Positions 34,296 through 42,501 of a stretch of DNA of 64,000 bases are shown here, in pieces; within the stretch, counting starts at the first letter, position 1, and every line of letters starts with the position of its first letter. A program made the position numbers and the translations under genes. Location of the stretch: NCBI GenBank assembly GCA_900541685.1, contig UQKM01000011.1:12064-76063 (forward strand), read 5' to 3'. Under the pieces are notes generated by a model. That model ran no database searches. It had not been told where the DNA came from and saw nothing but the letters and a program-made list of their open reading frames with translations. This stretch comes from an uncultured Collinsella sp. GTDB lineage: Bacteria > Actinomycetota > Coriobacteriia > Coriobacteriales > Coriobacteriaceae.

Positions 34296-35084
34296 CTACT
34301 GTTCCTCGATGCCCTCGAAGCGCATCGAAACCGAATAGTTAGCTCCCTTTAGCATATTAGTGCAATTTGGGTCCGTTCCCTCGAGCCATGTGCGAACGGT
34401 TACCGGCTTGTCCGTTTCTGTCATCAGGTCGAACATGTCGCTGGCCGCGGTCGCCTCGCCCGAGTCGAGCCCAAAGACGGTGGCCGAGCCAGATGAACCG
34501 CCGCCCCCGTTAGGGCTGTAGACCCACGTTCGACCATCGGCGGTAAAGCTCATACGCATGGCACTGGCCATGCCCTGTGTATCGGAGCTAAACCGCGTGC
34601 CGGACACGCCGCCGTCGCCATCCTGCCCGGTCAGGCGAACGCGCAGGTCCGTACTGCTCATAAAGTGCAGCGTAAACTCCAGGTAGGCGCCGGTGGCGGG
34701 ATCGGCGGTGGAGCCGTCCTCGAAGGTAAAGGTCTGGTAGTCGCTCGTGGTGACGGGTTTGAGCTTGGACGCGTCGATGTCCACGCCCTTTTCGCTGGCG
34801 ATGCGCGCCGAGATCTGGTCGAAGCTCAGACTGTGGACGTACTCTTCGAAGGTGGCATGCTCGTCCAGGTCAAAGCGCAGCGAACCGTCGGCGTTGGCGT
34901 CGATCATGAGCATGCGGGTCTTGGCGCTATCGGCGATGGAGAACCAGGCAAACGTTGCCATGGCTATCGCCACCAGGGCAAACAGGACCAGCACCACGGT
35001 GGTGGTGAGCTTGCGGCGCAGGTCGGTGTCGGCGGGGGCTTGCGCGCCGGCGGGCTTGCCGGTGGCGGGCGTGGCGTGTGCCAT
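34296..35084 (-). CDS. SipW-type secreted protein, member D
   Basis: A 262-residue protein with a cytoplasmic N-terminus of about 25 residues, a hydrophobic helix and ATFAWFSIADSAKTR, the SipW-dependent signal motif (TYAWF-type). The mature domain is Ser/Thr/Asp-rich beta sequence. Near the C-terminus TWLEGTDPNCTN is followed by a last strand, a motif shared with the neighbours. There is no sortase motif. It lies 2 nt after gene C and before the second signal peptidase gene. Likely a filament, camelysin/TasA-like or surface protein (inference). Confidence 0.8.
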   Translation of the reverse strand: MAHATPATGKPAGAQAPADTDLRRKLTTTVVLVLFALVAIAMATFAWFSIADSAKTRMLMIDANADGSLRFDLDEHATFEEYVHSLSFDQISARIASEKGVDIDASKLKPVTTSDYQTFTFEDGSTADPATGAYLEFTLHFMSSTDLRVRLTGQDGDGGVSGTRFSSDTQGMASAMRMSFTADGRTWVYSPNGGGGSSGSATVFGLDSGEATAASDMFDLMTETDKPVTVRTWLEGTDPNCTNMLKGANYSVSMRFEGIEEQ

Positions 35085-35086
35085 TG

Positions 35087-36073
35087 CTACTCACCGTCCA
35101 AGGTCGCAAAGAGCGCCAGGTGCAAGGTGCCCGGATCTTGATAGAGATAGTCGGCGCTATCGGGATCGGTGCCCTCGATGTAGTAATAGATATCCAAACG
35201 ATAGGTCTGGTCAAGCCCCAGCGTGGCAAGCGTGTTTTGCGGACGCGCGGCCGTCTCGCTCGTGTCCAGCGTAAAGGTGGCCGGGTCCTGCGTCACGTTG
35301 GCGCCGCAGGTGAGCTGACCGTTTTGCCAGCCCAGGAGCATGCCCTCGGTGTAGCCCGCCAGGCCTGCAGGGGCAGTCGCCGGGTGCTCGGCGCGGTGAC
35401 CACTATCGGAGCCGTCGAGTTCAAAGATGTTGGTGGCAAGCACCTGGTTGCCGCTCGAGATCTTTATGCCCACGCGGGCCGCGCGCAGCAGCTCGGCATC
35501 GGCGCCCTGCGGGACCAGCGATTCGGCCAGATACAAGCTGACCTTACCCTTTACTTTGCTGGCGCCCGTTCCGGTAATGGTGGGGCGCAGATTGATCCAG
35601 CCGTGGTAGAACGCGGAACCGTTGTCTTTTGCCTGCTCAAACACCGTGGCATCGCCGGCGGAGTTGTTTTGCGCGCAGGCAGCAAAGCCGTTGAGATCGA
35701 AGGTCGAGACCGGATAGAGCGTCACGGCGCCAGTCGCATTGGAAGTCAGGGAAACATCGCCCTGCTGCGACCAGCTGCCGCGATCGGCGTCGCCCAGCTC
35801 CAGCACCAGCTTGGACGTGTCGCTGTGCACGCTCACCGAATTGGTGTTGACCTTCATGTTGTTGGTAAACCAGGCGTAGGTCGCGGCGCCCAAGGTGGCG
35901 GCGAGCGCCACCATAACGAGCGCGATGTAGGCACGCGCGTGGCGAGCGTGGCGGCGGGCGGCGGCGCCCTTGAGGACCTGGCACTCGGCGGCTACGCTGG
36001 AGGGAACCGCGGGGCTCTCGCTCTGGGTTTTGGCCTCGCAGCTATCTGCTGGCATGCGCTTCTGATCTTTCAC
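35087..36073 (-). CDS. SipW-type secreted protein, member C
   Basis: A 328-residue protein whose N-terminal 45 residues are cytoplasmic and rich in charged residues, then a helix ending GAATYAWFTNNMKVNTNS, the SipW-type signal. The mature part is an extended beta-rich domain with YPVSTFDLNGFAAC and a C-terminal YYIEGTDPDSADYL motif. The cysteine seen in this motif in relatives is replaced by Ser. The start is the GTG at 36073 with a GGGGGCGAG site; the longer frame upstream is out of phase with any motif. It overlaps nothing but is 2 nt from gene D. Confidence 0.8.
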   Translation of the reverse strand: MKDQKRMPADSCEAKTQSESPAVPSSVAAECQVLKGAAARRHARHARAYIALVMVALAATLGAATYAWFTNNMKVNTNSVSVHSDTSKLVLELGDADRGSWSQQGDVSLTSNATGAVTLYPVSTFDLNGFAACAQNNSAGDATVFEQAKDNGSAFYHGWINLRPTITGTGASKVKGKVSLYLAESLVPQGADAELLRAARVGIKISSGNQVLATNIFELDGSDSGHRAEHPATAPAGLAGYTEGMLLGWQNGQLTCGANVTQDPATFTLDTSETAARPQNTLATLGLDQTYRLDIYYYIEGTDPDSADYLYQDPGTLHLALFATLDGE

Positions 36074-36086
36074 GTCGCTCGCCCCC

Positions 36087-36923
36087 TTACGCCTTGGCCG
36101 CAGCAAAGGCAAGCTGCAGCACCACATCGCGGGCCTGGGCCTCGTCGATGCAATTGGCGTCGCAGCCTTCCATGTATACAACGTAGCGAACGCTTGCCAC
36201 CTCGTTGGCGGCCAGCGTGCAGATGGGCGTGGCGCCCGCGCGCGGCGTGGGCGTGTCACCGGTGCCATCCATGCTGTAAGAGCTAATAGCACGGGCCGGG
36301 TCGGCGGTGTAGCTCCAACCCGAGGCGGCACCCGCTACGACCGCGCCGTCCTGCGCCGTGGTGCGCCTGTTGGTGGCGCCTGCAGTATTGCCCAAGTCGT
36401 CACAGGTAAAGATATGCGTTTGCGTGCCCGACGCAGTCGTGATCACCAAGCCCAGGCGCAGTGCGGCCAGCAGCTGCGGGTCGCTCGTCATGCCCATCTG
36501 GCCCTGGTACAGGTACACGTTGAGCGCACTGTCGCTGCCCTTAAGGTACAGCGCGCCCGAAAGGGCGTAGTCATCCAGCTGCGCGGTGCAGTCGGCGTAG
36601 TCGGTCGTGATACCCGCGGCGTTTTGGAACGTGCCGCGCCAAAAGCGGGAAAGGTCTGACGTCGAGATGGGATAGAGTGTCTTGTCGGCGGCGGCAAGCG
36701 TTGCCGTCGTGTCCCAGGGCCCGTTGGCCGAAAGGCCAATCTGCAGGTCGGAGCCCTCGTCGCTTACCGTGTGCACCACGGGCGTCACGTTGGTGAAGCG
36801 CGAGTTGCTAAACCAGGCGTAGGTGGCGGCGCTCAAGGCGGTTACCAGCACCAACATCCATGCGGCCGCGGCAACCATGCGACGGCGCGAACCCAGGATG
36901 TCTTTGATGTTCGATGCACTCAT
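36087..36923 (-). CDS. SipW-type secreted protein, member B
   Basis: A 278-residue protein starting MSASNIKDILGSRRR, then a helix and SAATYAWFSNSRFTN. The mature domain repeats the pattern YPISTSDLSRFWRGTFQN seen in gene C as YPVSTFDLNGF and in gene A as DPVSTDNVLNGFQ. The C-terminal motif is VVYMEGCDANCID. Two cysteines in that motif (EGCDxxC) could form a disulfide. The ATG at 36923 has AAGGGGGCTGG upstream. It lies 13 nt from gene C and 11 nt from gene A. Confidence 0.82.
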   Translation of the reverse strand: MSASNIKDILGSRRRMVAAAAWMLVLVTALSAATYAWFSNSRFTNVTPVVHTVSDEGSDLQIGLSANGPWDTTATLAAADKTLYPISTSDLSRFWRGTFQNAAGITTDYADCTAQLDDYALSGALYLKGSDSALNVYLYQGQMGMTSDPQLLAALRLGLVITTASGTQTHIFTCDDLGNTAGATNRRTTAQDGAVVAGAASGWSYTADPARAISSYSMDGTGDTPTPRAGATPICTLAANEVASVRYVVYMEGCDANCIDEAQARDVVLQLAFAAAKA

Positions 36924-36934
36924 GTCCAGCCCCC

Positions 36935-37819
36935 TTACGAACGCTTGCCGGCAAAGCGCAGCGCCAGAGATTGCAGGCTGGTGGCGGCCAGGTTGTTGGT
37001 GCAGTCGGGGTCGCAGCCTTCCAGCCACACGTACACATCCACGCGCACGGGCGTGCTGCGGTTGGCGCCCTCGGCAGCGGCGGGCAGGCTGCAGATCTTG
37101 GTCGTGGCCTCCTTGAGGCTCACGATGCCGGTGTCTTCGTTATAGTCGCAAAAGTTTGCGCTAGTCAGCTGGTCAAAATGAACCGTTGTTCCATCGGAGC
37201 GGGTGCTGTCGAGCACCAGGTGATTCTGCTCGTTCTCGCCGGCATCCTTGCCGTCGAGTGTGTTGTAGCGCGCCTGGGGATTGTGCTCGCCCGAGACCTC
37301 AAAGATATACTGACCCGTAACGGTGTCGCCCTGTCCCGGAGCATAGGTAACCAGCCCCACGCGCAGAGCGGTGGAGATGGGGCTTGCCGGGTCCTGCTCG
37401 GTAAAATCGATGCCCGACAGGTACACGTCGGTCGCGGCCGAATTGGTAGCCAGGTACAGGGAGGTCTTGTAGTAGTCGGAGTGCTCGGCGGCGCCAAACA
37501 TGCTGGCAAAGAGCGAGTCCTGGGTGGTTCCGCCGGTAAAGCCCGTTACCTTTTGGAAGCCGTTGAGCACGTTGTCGGTCGAGACGGGATCGAGCAGGCC
37601 CGAAAAGCTCAGGCCGGCGTTGGTCTTGTATTCGCCGTCGTACTCGTTGGAGATGAGGAAGGTCACGCCCGTGCCCGCGGCCATCTTGACATCGGTGATG
37701 TGGCGGTTGGCGTTGTAGATGTACCAGGCATATGTTACGGCTCCGGCAGCAGCAAGGGCAACCAGCAACGTGGCGAGCATGCGATTGAACTGTTTTCGCA
37801 GTGAGCGCGCGTCCGACAT
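36935..37819 (-). CDS. SipW-type secreted protein, member A (first gene of operon)
   Basis: A 294-residue protein starting MSDARSLRKQFNR, a helix (about 14-33) and GAVTYAWYIYNANRH, an aromatic variant of the SipW signal (Tyr replaces Phe). The mature domain shares the DPVSTDNVLNGFQK block and the C-terminal VWLEGCDPDCTNN motif. The ATG at 37819 has GGGGGAGGG upstream, the strongest ribosome site of the operon. It is the promoter-proximal gene of the eight-gene set. The promoter lies somewhere in 37820-37980; I could not place it. Confidence 0.82.
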   Translation of the reverse strand: MSDARSLRKQFNRMLATLLVALAAAGAVTYAWYIYNANRHITDVKMAAGTGVTFLISNEYDGEYKTNAGLSFSGLLDPVSTDNVLNGFQKVTGFTGGTTQDSLFASMFGAAEHSDYYKTSLYLATNSAATDVYLSGIDFTEQDPASPISTALRVGLVTYAPGQGDTVTGQYIFEVSGEHNPQARYNTLDGKDAGENEQNHLVLDSTRSDGTTVHFDQLTSANFCDYNEDTGIVSLKEATTKICSLPAAAEGANRSTPVRVDVYVWLEGCDPDCTNNLAATSLQSLALRFAGKRS

Positions 37820-37992
37820 GTCCCTCCCCCAGATGCCGCATCGTAAACTACCTGGACACCATTTGCCCATAATGGGAATATTTTACGCGAATGTGCAGTT
37901 CATCGGGGGTACAAACGCGACTTTTCGCGTCCTGCTCACGCCGGATCGGAGGCCAATAGGGTCGCAAGTTGCCGCTTTTTAAAAAATAGTTC

Positions 37993-38021
37993 TTGCCAGC
38001 GGGTGGGAGCTCCGTTATATT
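37993..38021 (+). promoter_or_regulatory. promoter of the tRNA-Val gene
   Basis: TTGCCA (37993-37998) and TATATT (38016-38021) are separated by exactly 17 bp and lie about 30 bp upstream of the tRNA. This is a good sigma-70 type promoter by sequence. Confidence 0.8.
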
Positions 38022-38050
38022 ATTCCCTGCGCACTCGCGCACCCTTGATC

Positions 38051-38125
38051 GGGCGTTTAGCTCAGGGGGAGAGCGCTTCCCTGACACGGAAGAGGTCAGA
38101 AGTTCAAATCTTCTAACGCCCACCA
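38051..38125 (+). tRNA. tRNA-Val (anticodon GAC)
   Basis: A complete cloverleaf: acceptor GGGCGTT / AACGCCC, D-arm TAGCTCAGGGGGAGAGC, anticodon arm CTTCC-CTGACAC-GGAAG with GAC at 38083-38085, T-arm AGAAGTTCAAATCTTCT and an encoded CCA end. A promoter lies upstream and a terminator downstream. The gene marks the boundary of the block at 38126-43700. Confidence 0.97.
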
Positions 38126-38133
38126 AATGTTCG

Positions 38134-38169
38134 CAGCTCAGAGGCTTCGCCTCTGAGCTGTTTTGTTTT
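38134..38169 (+). terminator. terminator of the tRNA-Val gene
   Basis: CAGCTCAGAGGC and GCCTCTGAGCTG form a perfect 12-bp stem with a TTC loop, followed by TTTTGTTTT. It begins 9 nt after the tRNA. Confidence 0.93.
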
Positions 38170-38268
38170 ACGGCGACCGAGCCCAAAGCGCCCAAACAGC
38201 CCCAGCAATCGCCACGATCAGACCCGAATGGGTCTCGCAGTCACATATAAGTAACCCTCTTTAAATTG

Positions 38269-38448
38269 AGGTCTAATACTTTTCCCGAGAAGTGAATGAG
38301 CTTATTTGGACCCCTGGAACATCCACACTTTTTGACGTCAAAACCGCAGGATTCCAACAGCAAAACCGCAGGAAACGGGCCCCTAAAAGTGTCGATGTTT
38401 CGGGAGTCCATTCTGGCTCGTTCACTTCTCGGGAAAAGTATTAGACCT
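38269..38448. mobile_element. 180-bp snapback inverted-repeat element (MITE-like)
   Basis: Perfect 28-bp inverted termini at 38269-38296 and 38421-38448 (inner ends GAGAAGTGAA / TTCACTTCTC). Pairing continues inward, and a second imperfect arm pair lies at 38308-38332 and 38385-38409. The apex holds AAAACCGCAGGA twice (38340-38351 and 38362-38373). The whole element can fold into one long hairpin. There is no open frame. It could be a miniature transposable element, a processed RNA or a terminator-like insertion downstream of the gene ending at 38488. No target-site duplication is obvious. Confidence 0.75.
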
Positions 38449-38487
38449 GGATATATGGCCGCTAATTCTAACCCCCTGTTACCGCCC

Positions 38488-39591
38488 CTACCAATACTGA
38501 TGCGCATCGATAACGGCTTGCCAGAGCCAAAATCGCTTCGTTTCGGCACGCGCATGGGCAAAATATCGCTGCTCTGCACTCATCGCCTTGTTAAAGATGG
38601 GGCGCTTATTCCGATGCAGCTTCCGTCGGATGCGTTCGCACAGCCGAACGAGCTTGTCGTAGTCATTTGCTTGGTCGGTTGTCACCGTAAAATACGCTAC
38701 TCCCTCAAGCAGTTCCAACTCGTTGCGGCGCTCGGCATCCTTGTGGATCTTCTCGCGGCCGTCATGAATGGCATCGCTGTCGTAGTCGACCATCGCGGTC
38801 AGCACCTCTGGCAGCAGCCCGGCCTTTACTTTATCCCTGCCCACCTCGACTTTAGCCGTAAGCGTAATGTCGGGCGTGCGCTCCAACACGCGCAGTTTGC
38901 GCTCGCGCCCATCGTTGAGTCCATCGCGAATGAAAGCCTTCTTGTTGAGCTCGGCCTTGCCCAATGCATACCCGCCGTAGCGCGCAGGCAGCGACATAAA
39001 CATGCACAGCCCCGACTCCCTCGGAGAGCGCGATCCCTCGATCACATACGCAAGCAGCGCCTTTGCCTTCGCGAGACCCCTTACCTTTGGGGACGCCTCG
39101 ATATACGCCGCAATGAGCTCCTTCGTCGTGAGCCTGCCATCGCGCATGCCCCCATCCCTGCTTGTCACCCCGCCGGGAGCAAGGTTGTCCAGCCGATAGT
39201 CCGATGTCATGGCATAGCCGGCATAGATGGCCTCGGCTGCAGAGCCGTCGCGCGCAGCCTGCACAAACGCCAGCTCGGGAGCGCACACGTACGCATCCAG
39301 GCCGCCCATCCAGTGGCCCAGCGAGATAAACGAACCCGCCGGGAGCTCGTTGGTGCAGAGATGCGTCTTAACATGTTTGCTCCGCCGACGGTCGGCGCGC
39401 GACGGCACCAGCAAATCCAGCGTTTCGACCCCTAAATCATAGCGATCGATAAACTCCTGCGCCTCTTGGTCCAAGAGCGCGCAGGCGCCCGCAATCGACA
39501 CGACCTCTGGTTCCGAATCCCCAAATCGAGGGTTCGGAATGTGCGCCAAAAGCGCCAACGCAGCGTTATGTGAAACGATAAAGTAGCTCAT
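38488..39591 (-). CDS. AbiEi/DUF559-like protein, unknown function
   Basis: A 367-residue protein. The N-terminal part (MSYFIVSHNAALALLAHIP to LPAGSFISLGHWMGGLDAYVCAPELAFVQAA) resembles the AbiEi-type antitoxin/regulator family. The C-terminal part (MVDYDSDAIHDGREKIHKDAERRNELELLEGVAYFTVTTDQ) resembles the DUF559/Vsr-like nuclease fold, with Asp, Asp/Arg and Glu in the expected positions. No partner toxin is adjacent. I chose the ATG at 39591. Upstream it faces the divergent DUF5710 gene across a 317-bp spacer. Function is not recognised; the family resemblance is moderate. Confidence 0.6.
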   Translation of the reverse strand: MSYFIVSHNAALALLAHIPNPRFGDSEPEVVSIAGACALLDQEAQEFIDRYDLGVETLDLLVPSRADRRRSKHVKTHLCTNELPAGSFISLGHWMGGLDAYVCAPELAFVQAARDGSAAEAIYAGYAMTSDYRLDNLAPGGVTSRDGGMRDGRLTTKELIAAYIEASPKVRGLAKAKALLAYVIEGSRSPRESGLCMFMSLPARYGGYALGKAELNKKAFIRDGLNDGRERKLRVLERTPDITLTAKVEVGRDKVKAGLLPEVLTAMVDYDSDAIHDGREKIHKDAERRNELELLEGVAYFTVTTDQANDYDKLVRLCERIRRKLHRNKRPIFNKAMSAEQRYFAHARAETKRFWLWQAVIDAHQYW

Positions 39592-39908
39592 GGCGCGAAG
39601 ATAACACGCGCGTCGGCGGCGACTCGCGACCCTGGCGAGTTTTCGGCAAACGACCAGCAGTTTTTTGCCGCGGCGCAACCAAAGTGTTCATTCGTCGACG
39701 TCTAAATGCAAATCCGTCAAGCTTTTGGCAAGGTTGCCGCTCAACTGACCAAAAGCTGACCATTTGCTTGCCCATTTGCTTGACGGCACGCACTCGCCAA
39801 AATGCTCCGCGACTTCTCGGACGGTCGAAATGCTCGTTTAGCGACCACGCACCCGCCGCTGGGGTATCCTTGGAACACATGCACCACAAGCCGCACAAAG
39901 GAGCCGCC
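39592..39908. other. 317-bp divergent spacer with shared motif
   Basis: No gene. It must hold promoters for the leftward 38488 gene and rightward DUF5710 gene. It contains CCGTCAAGCT..TGGCAAGGTT (39714-39735), CTGACCAAAAGCTGACCA (39745-39762) and an inverted GCTTGACGG (about 39777-39785) that pairs with the first CCGTCAAGC. The first two blocks also occur upstream of the Tad operon. Confidence 0.65.
39714..39785. repeat. second copy of the TGACC / CCGTCAAG motif cluster
   Basis: Same blocks as 7455-7507 but in reversed order: CCGTCAAGC first, then two TGACC half-sites 11 bp apart. The outer CCGTCAAGC and GCTTGACGG form an inverted repeat around the cluster. See findings. Confidence 0.7.
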
Positions 39909-40607
39909 ATGCGCACCGAGCTCGATGTTCCCTTTTTGCACAAAGACGAGGCCAAAGCCCTGGGTGCCAAGTGGGACCGGGTCAAGAAGATCTGGTACGT
40001 GCCTGATGGCGTCAACCCCGAGCCCTTTGCCGCGTGGCTGCCCGGCGTGGATCGCTCCGACCCCAGCGCGCCCTACATCTACCTGGTGCTGGGCAAGCGC
40101 GAGTGTTGGAAGTGCCACGAGCAGACGACAGTCGCGGCCTTTGGCATTCCGTATCGGGTAGCCGAGGACTCGGGCAGCAAGGCTGCGCCCAGTGCCGCGC
40201 CCTCCATGGACGACACGGGCCACATCGCGATCGACACCGCCCGCGCCAACGCCATAGCCATCGTCCCCGCGCTGGGCTGCGTGCCGGCCGAGATCCGCGA
40301 CTACCTGTGCGAGCGCTGCGGCTACAAGCCCGTAACGTCGCGCACCACCAAGACCGTATCGCTCGCCAGCACCTGCACCGCCTGCGGCGCGCTGCAAGGC
40401 AGCCATTACCTGTTCGAGGAGCCCACGTCGCCGTTTGCACTCACGGCCATCAACAAGCTGCCCGCGCTGGAGTTCGTGCGCGTGGAAGTCGCCGGCGTCT
40501 ACGGCATCCCCGACAGTCAGGACAACTTTGACCAGGCGCTCTTCACCTGGGCACGCGACCACCACACCCAGTTCCACAAACCCCTGTGCGAAGGGATCTA
40601 CCTATAG
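39909..40607 (+). CDS. DUF5710 domain protein with zinc-binding cysteines
   Basis: A 232-residue protein. Residues 1-45 (MRTELDVPFLHKDEAKALGAKWDRVKKIWYVPDG) match DUF5710, a small domain common in plasmid primase/helicase-type proteins. The rest has three Cys pairs (CWKCHE, CERCGY, CTACGA), a treble-clef or zinc-ribbon-like set. The reaction is unknown. The ATG at 39909 follows AAAGGAG; an upstream in-frame start (MHHKPHKGAA) is less likely. It ends 8 nt before a block of five 23-bp repeats. Confidence 0.75.
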   Translation: MRTELDVPFLHKDEAKALGAKWDRVKKIWYVPDGVNPEPFAAWLPGVDRSDPSAPYIYLVLGKRECWKCHEQTTVAAFGIPYRVAEDSGSKAAPSAAPSMDDTGHIAIDTARANAIAIVPALGCVPAEIRDYLCERCGYKPVTSRTTKTVSLASTCTACGALQGSHYLFEEPTSPFALTAINKLPALEFVRVEVAGVYGIPDSQDNFDQALFTWARDHHTQFHKPLCEGIYL

Positions 40608-40614
40608 GGCAAAG

Positions 40615-40729
40615 CTCGAAAATCGAGTGCGATAATCCTCGAAAATCGAGTCCAGATTTCCTCGGAAATCGAGTGTGAAAATCCTCGAAAATCGAGTATG
40701 ATTATCCTCGAAAATCGAGTATGTGCAGG
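40615..40729. repeat. five tandem 23-bp repeats, each with a CTCGA-AAA-TCGAG palindrome
   Basis: Units start at 40615, 40638, 40661, 40684 and 40707. Each opens with CTCGAAAATCGAG (CTCGGAAATCGAG in unit 3) followed by a 10-bp variable tail. The exact 23-bp spacing is about two helical turns, so the palindromes face the same side of the helix. The block sits between the DUF5710 stop and the ATPase start at 40749, where a promoter should be. Confidence 0.9.
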
Positions 40730-40748
40730 TAGTGAGGTTTATCAAATC

Positions 40749-42047
40749 ATGATTTCTTATGGTTCGGAACAGCCCAAATCCTACCGTCCTCGCCTTTTGG
40801 ATGAACGGCTGCAAACCCTGCTCCAGATTTTTGGAGCGGTCGAGATTCGGGGCACAAAGTGGTGCGGTAAATCATGGACCGCGCTCGCATTCGGTGAGAG
40901 CGTCGTTCATCTTGACGACCCAAACGTAAAGTCGCTGGTCGAAGCCGATCCTTCGCTCGCCCTTCAGGGCGATAAACCGCACGTCATCGATGAGTGGCAA
41001 GAGACCCCAGCAACATGGGACGCCACACGCCGCGCCGTAGATGCATCCGGCGGCGAGAAGGGCCTCTTTATCCTCACTGGATCGTCAACGCCGGCTAAGA
41101 ATTCTGTTACCCACAGCGGCGCCGGTCGCATAGCGCGTCTCGACATGAGCACCATGACGCTTTGGGAACGCGGACTTTCAACGGGGTCCGTTTCGCTGAA
41201 AAACCTATTCGATGGATCATTCGAACCTTCCGCCTATACAGGATCGCTCCCGATGTTGGCCGACGCAATTTGTTGCGGGGGATGGCCGGCGCTTGTCGGA
41301 GCGAGCCCCCAGATGGCCGCAGAGGTCGTTAACCAGTATCTCGATGCCATGTACGAAGTCAGCGTTCCGCAAAAAGGAGGCGTGGGGTCTACGGCGCGAC
41401 ACATCGTGTCCTCGCTCGCGCGCAACGTTGCGACATCTGCCACGCTCAACACCATTGCGGCAGACGCCTCGTTGGGCGACAGCGATGCCCAGCCGGCAAC
41501 TTCAACCGTGGCGTTTTACCTCGACATGTTGGAGAGCATGTATGCGATCGTAAATCTGCCCGGCTGGGATGCGCCCGTCCGCGCCAAGTCTCGCCTGCGT
41601 ACCAAGCCAAAACGTTATTTCGTCGACCCCTCCATTCCCGCTGCCGCACTCGGAATGAACCCCGAGAGGCTCCTTGCAGACGGCCAAACATTTGGCCTGC
41701 TTTTTGAGTCTCTGTGCATTCATGATCTAAGCGTCTACACCACATGCCTGCCTGGCTCGCACCCAGGCTCGCTCCACTACTACGGCGACTCCGACGGGCT
41801 CGAGGTTGACGCCATCATCGAGCTGAACGATGGCCGCTGGGCGGCGATAGAAATCAAGCTCGGCGAATCCAAGGTAAGCGACGGAATCCGCAACATCGAG
41901 CGCCTACGCCGCAAGGTCGCCCTGAACCCTGCGGCGCGCAACCCCCAGCCGGAGTTCTGCGCCGTCATAACCGCAACCTCGCCCTTCTGCCGCTACGATG
42001 CCGAGCACGATGTCTACGTGTTCCCCATTGGAGCGCTGCGGGCGTAG
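40749..42047 (+). CDS. AAA_14/DUF4143 family ATPase
   Basis: A 432-residue protein of the AAA_14-DUF4143 family. The N-terminal ATPase has Walker A GTKWCGKSW and Walker B HVIDEWQE, then LTGSSTP sensor-like. The C-terminal DUF4143 part includes YFVDPSIPAAALGM and the PD-(D/E)xK-like stretch GLEVDAIIELNDGRWAAIEIKLG. The biological role of the family is unknown. The ATG at 40749 is preceded by GTGAGG; the frame also opens at 40698 inside the repeats but that is less likely. The tandem palindromes upstream suggest strong or autogenous control. Confidence 0.88.
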   Translation: MISYGSEQPKSYRPRLLDERLQTLLQIFGAVEIRGTKWCGKSWTALAFGESVVHLDDPNVKSLVEADPSLALQGDKPHVIDEWQETPATWDATRRAVDASGGEKGLFILTGSSTPAKNSVTHSGAGRIARLDMSTMTLWERGLSTGSVSLKNLFDGSFEPSAYTGSLPMLADAICCGGWPALVGASPQMAAEVVNQYLDAMYEVSVPQKGGVGSTARHIVSSLARNVATSATLNTIAADASLGDSDAQPATSTVAFYLDMLESMYAIVNLPGWDAPVRAKSRLRTKPKRYFVDPSIPAAALGMNPERLLADGQTFGLLFESLCIHDLSVYTTCLPGSHPGSLHYYGDSDGLEVDAIIELNDGRWAAIEIKLGESKVSDGIRNIERLRRKVALNPAARNPQPEFCAVITATSPFCRYDAEHDVYVFPIGALRA

Positions 42048-42101
42048 CGCACCGCATGTCGAATCACTTGATTTTGTGGACTGGCAATTGGGCCATCGAG
42101 G

Positions 42102-42383
42102 CTACGACTCTGTATCGTCATAGGTGATAGCGCATCCGCAGGTTGGGCATTGCTGAGGATAGACCGGAAGGCGCAAGCCCATCCGAGCCCGCGGGTCGGC
42201 GGCATGTTTGTCGCGGGCGTCGATGAAGCTGATGTCTAGACATGGAAGGTCTGCGCCGCAGCTTGGGCAGGGCAGGCAGATCTGACTGCAGTTGACCTCG
42301 ACGAGCGGAAATAAGCTCCGATCCATTAGAGCGCGCGGCAAGTTTCCGTATGCGCCGCGCGCGATATCGCTTCGCCATCCCAT
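42102..42383 (-). CDS. small zinc-ribbon protein, unknown function
   Basis: A 93-residue protein with two Cys pairs, CPSCGADLPC and CPTCGC, spaced as a zinc ribbon. The ATG at 42383 has a strong GGGAAAGGGGAG site, which supports expression. It is not similar to anything I can name. It sits between the AAA_14 gene (convergent) and the HNH gene, in the block of genes after tRNA-Val. Confidence 0.6.
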   Translation of the reverse strand: MGWRSDIARGAYGNLPRALMDRSLFPLVEVNCSQICLPCPSCGADLPCLDISFIDARDKHAADPRARMGLRLPVYPQQCPTCGCAITYDDTES

Positions 42384-42501
42384 GGTCTCCCCTTTCCCGT
42401 TTTAACCGTTGAGGAGAGGATGGCAGGATCGTGCAACGCTCGATGCGGCGCAGCGCGATCCGATCAATCGACATGATTGGGTTACGACGGGCAACAGTCG
42501 A

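Noticed and set aside
38051..38125. Phage/ICE integration at tRNA-Val
   Set aside because: There is no integrase and no second copy of the tRNA 3' end within the block, so the attachment-site idea is not supported.
40615..40729. CRISPR-like array
   Set aside because: The five units are directly adjacent, the tails are only 10 bp and not spacer-like, and no cas genes are near. They are tandem palindromic repeats.
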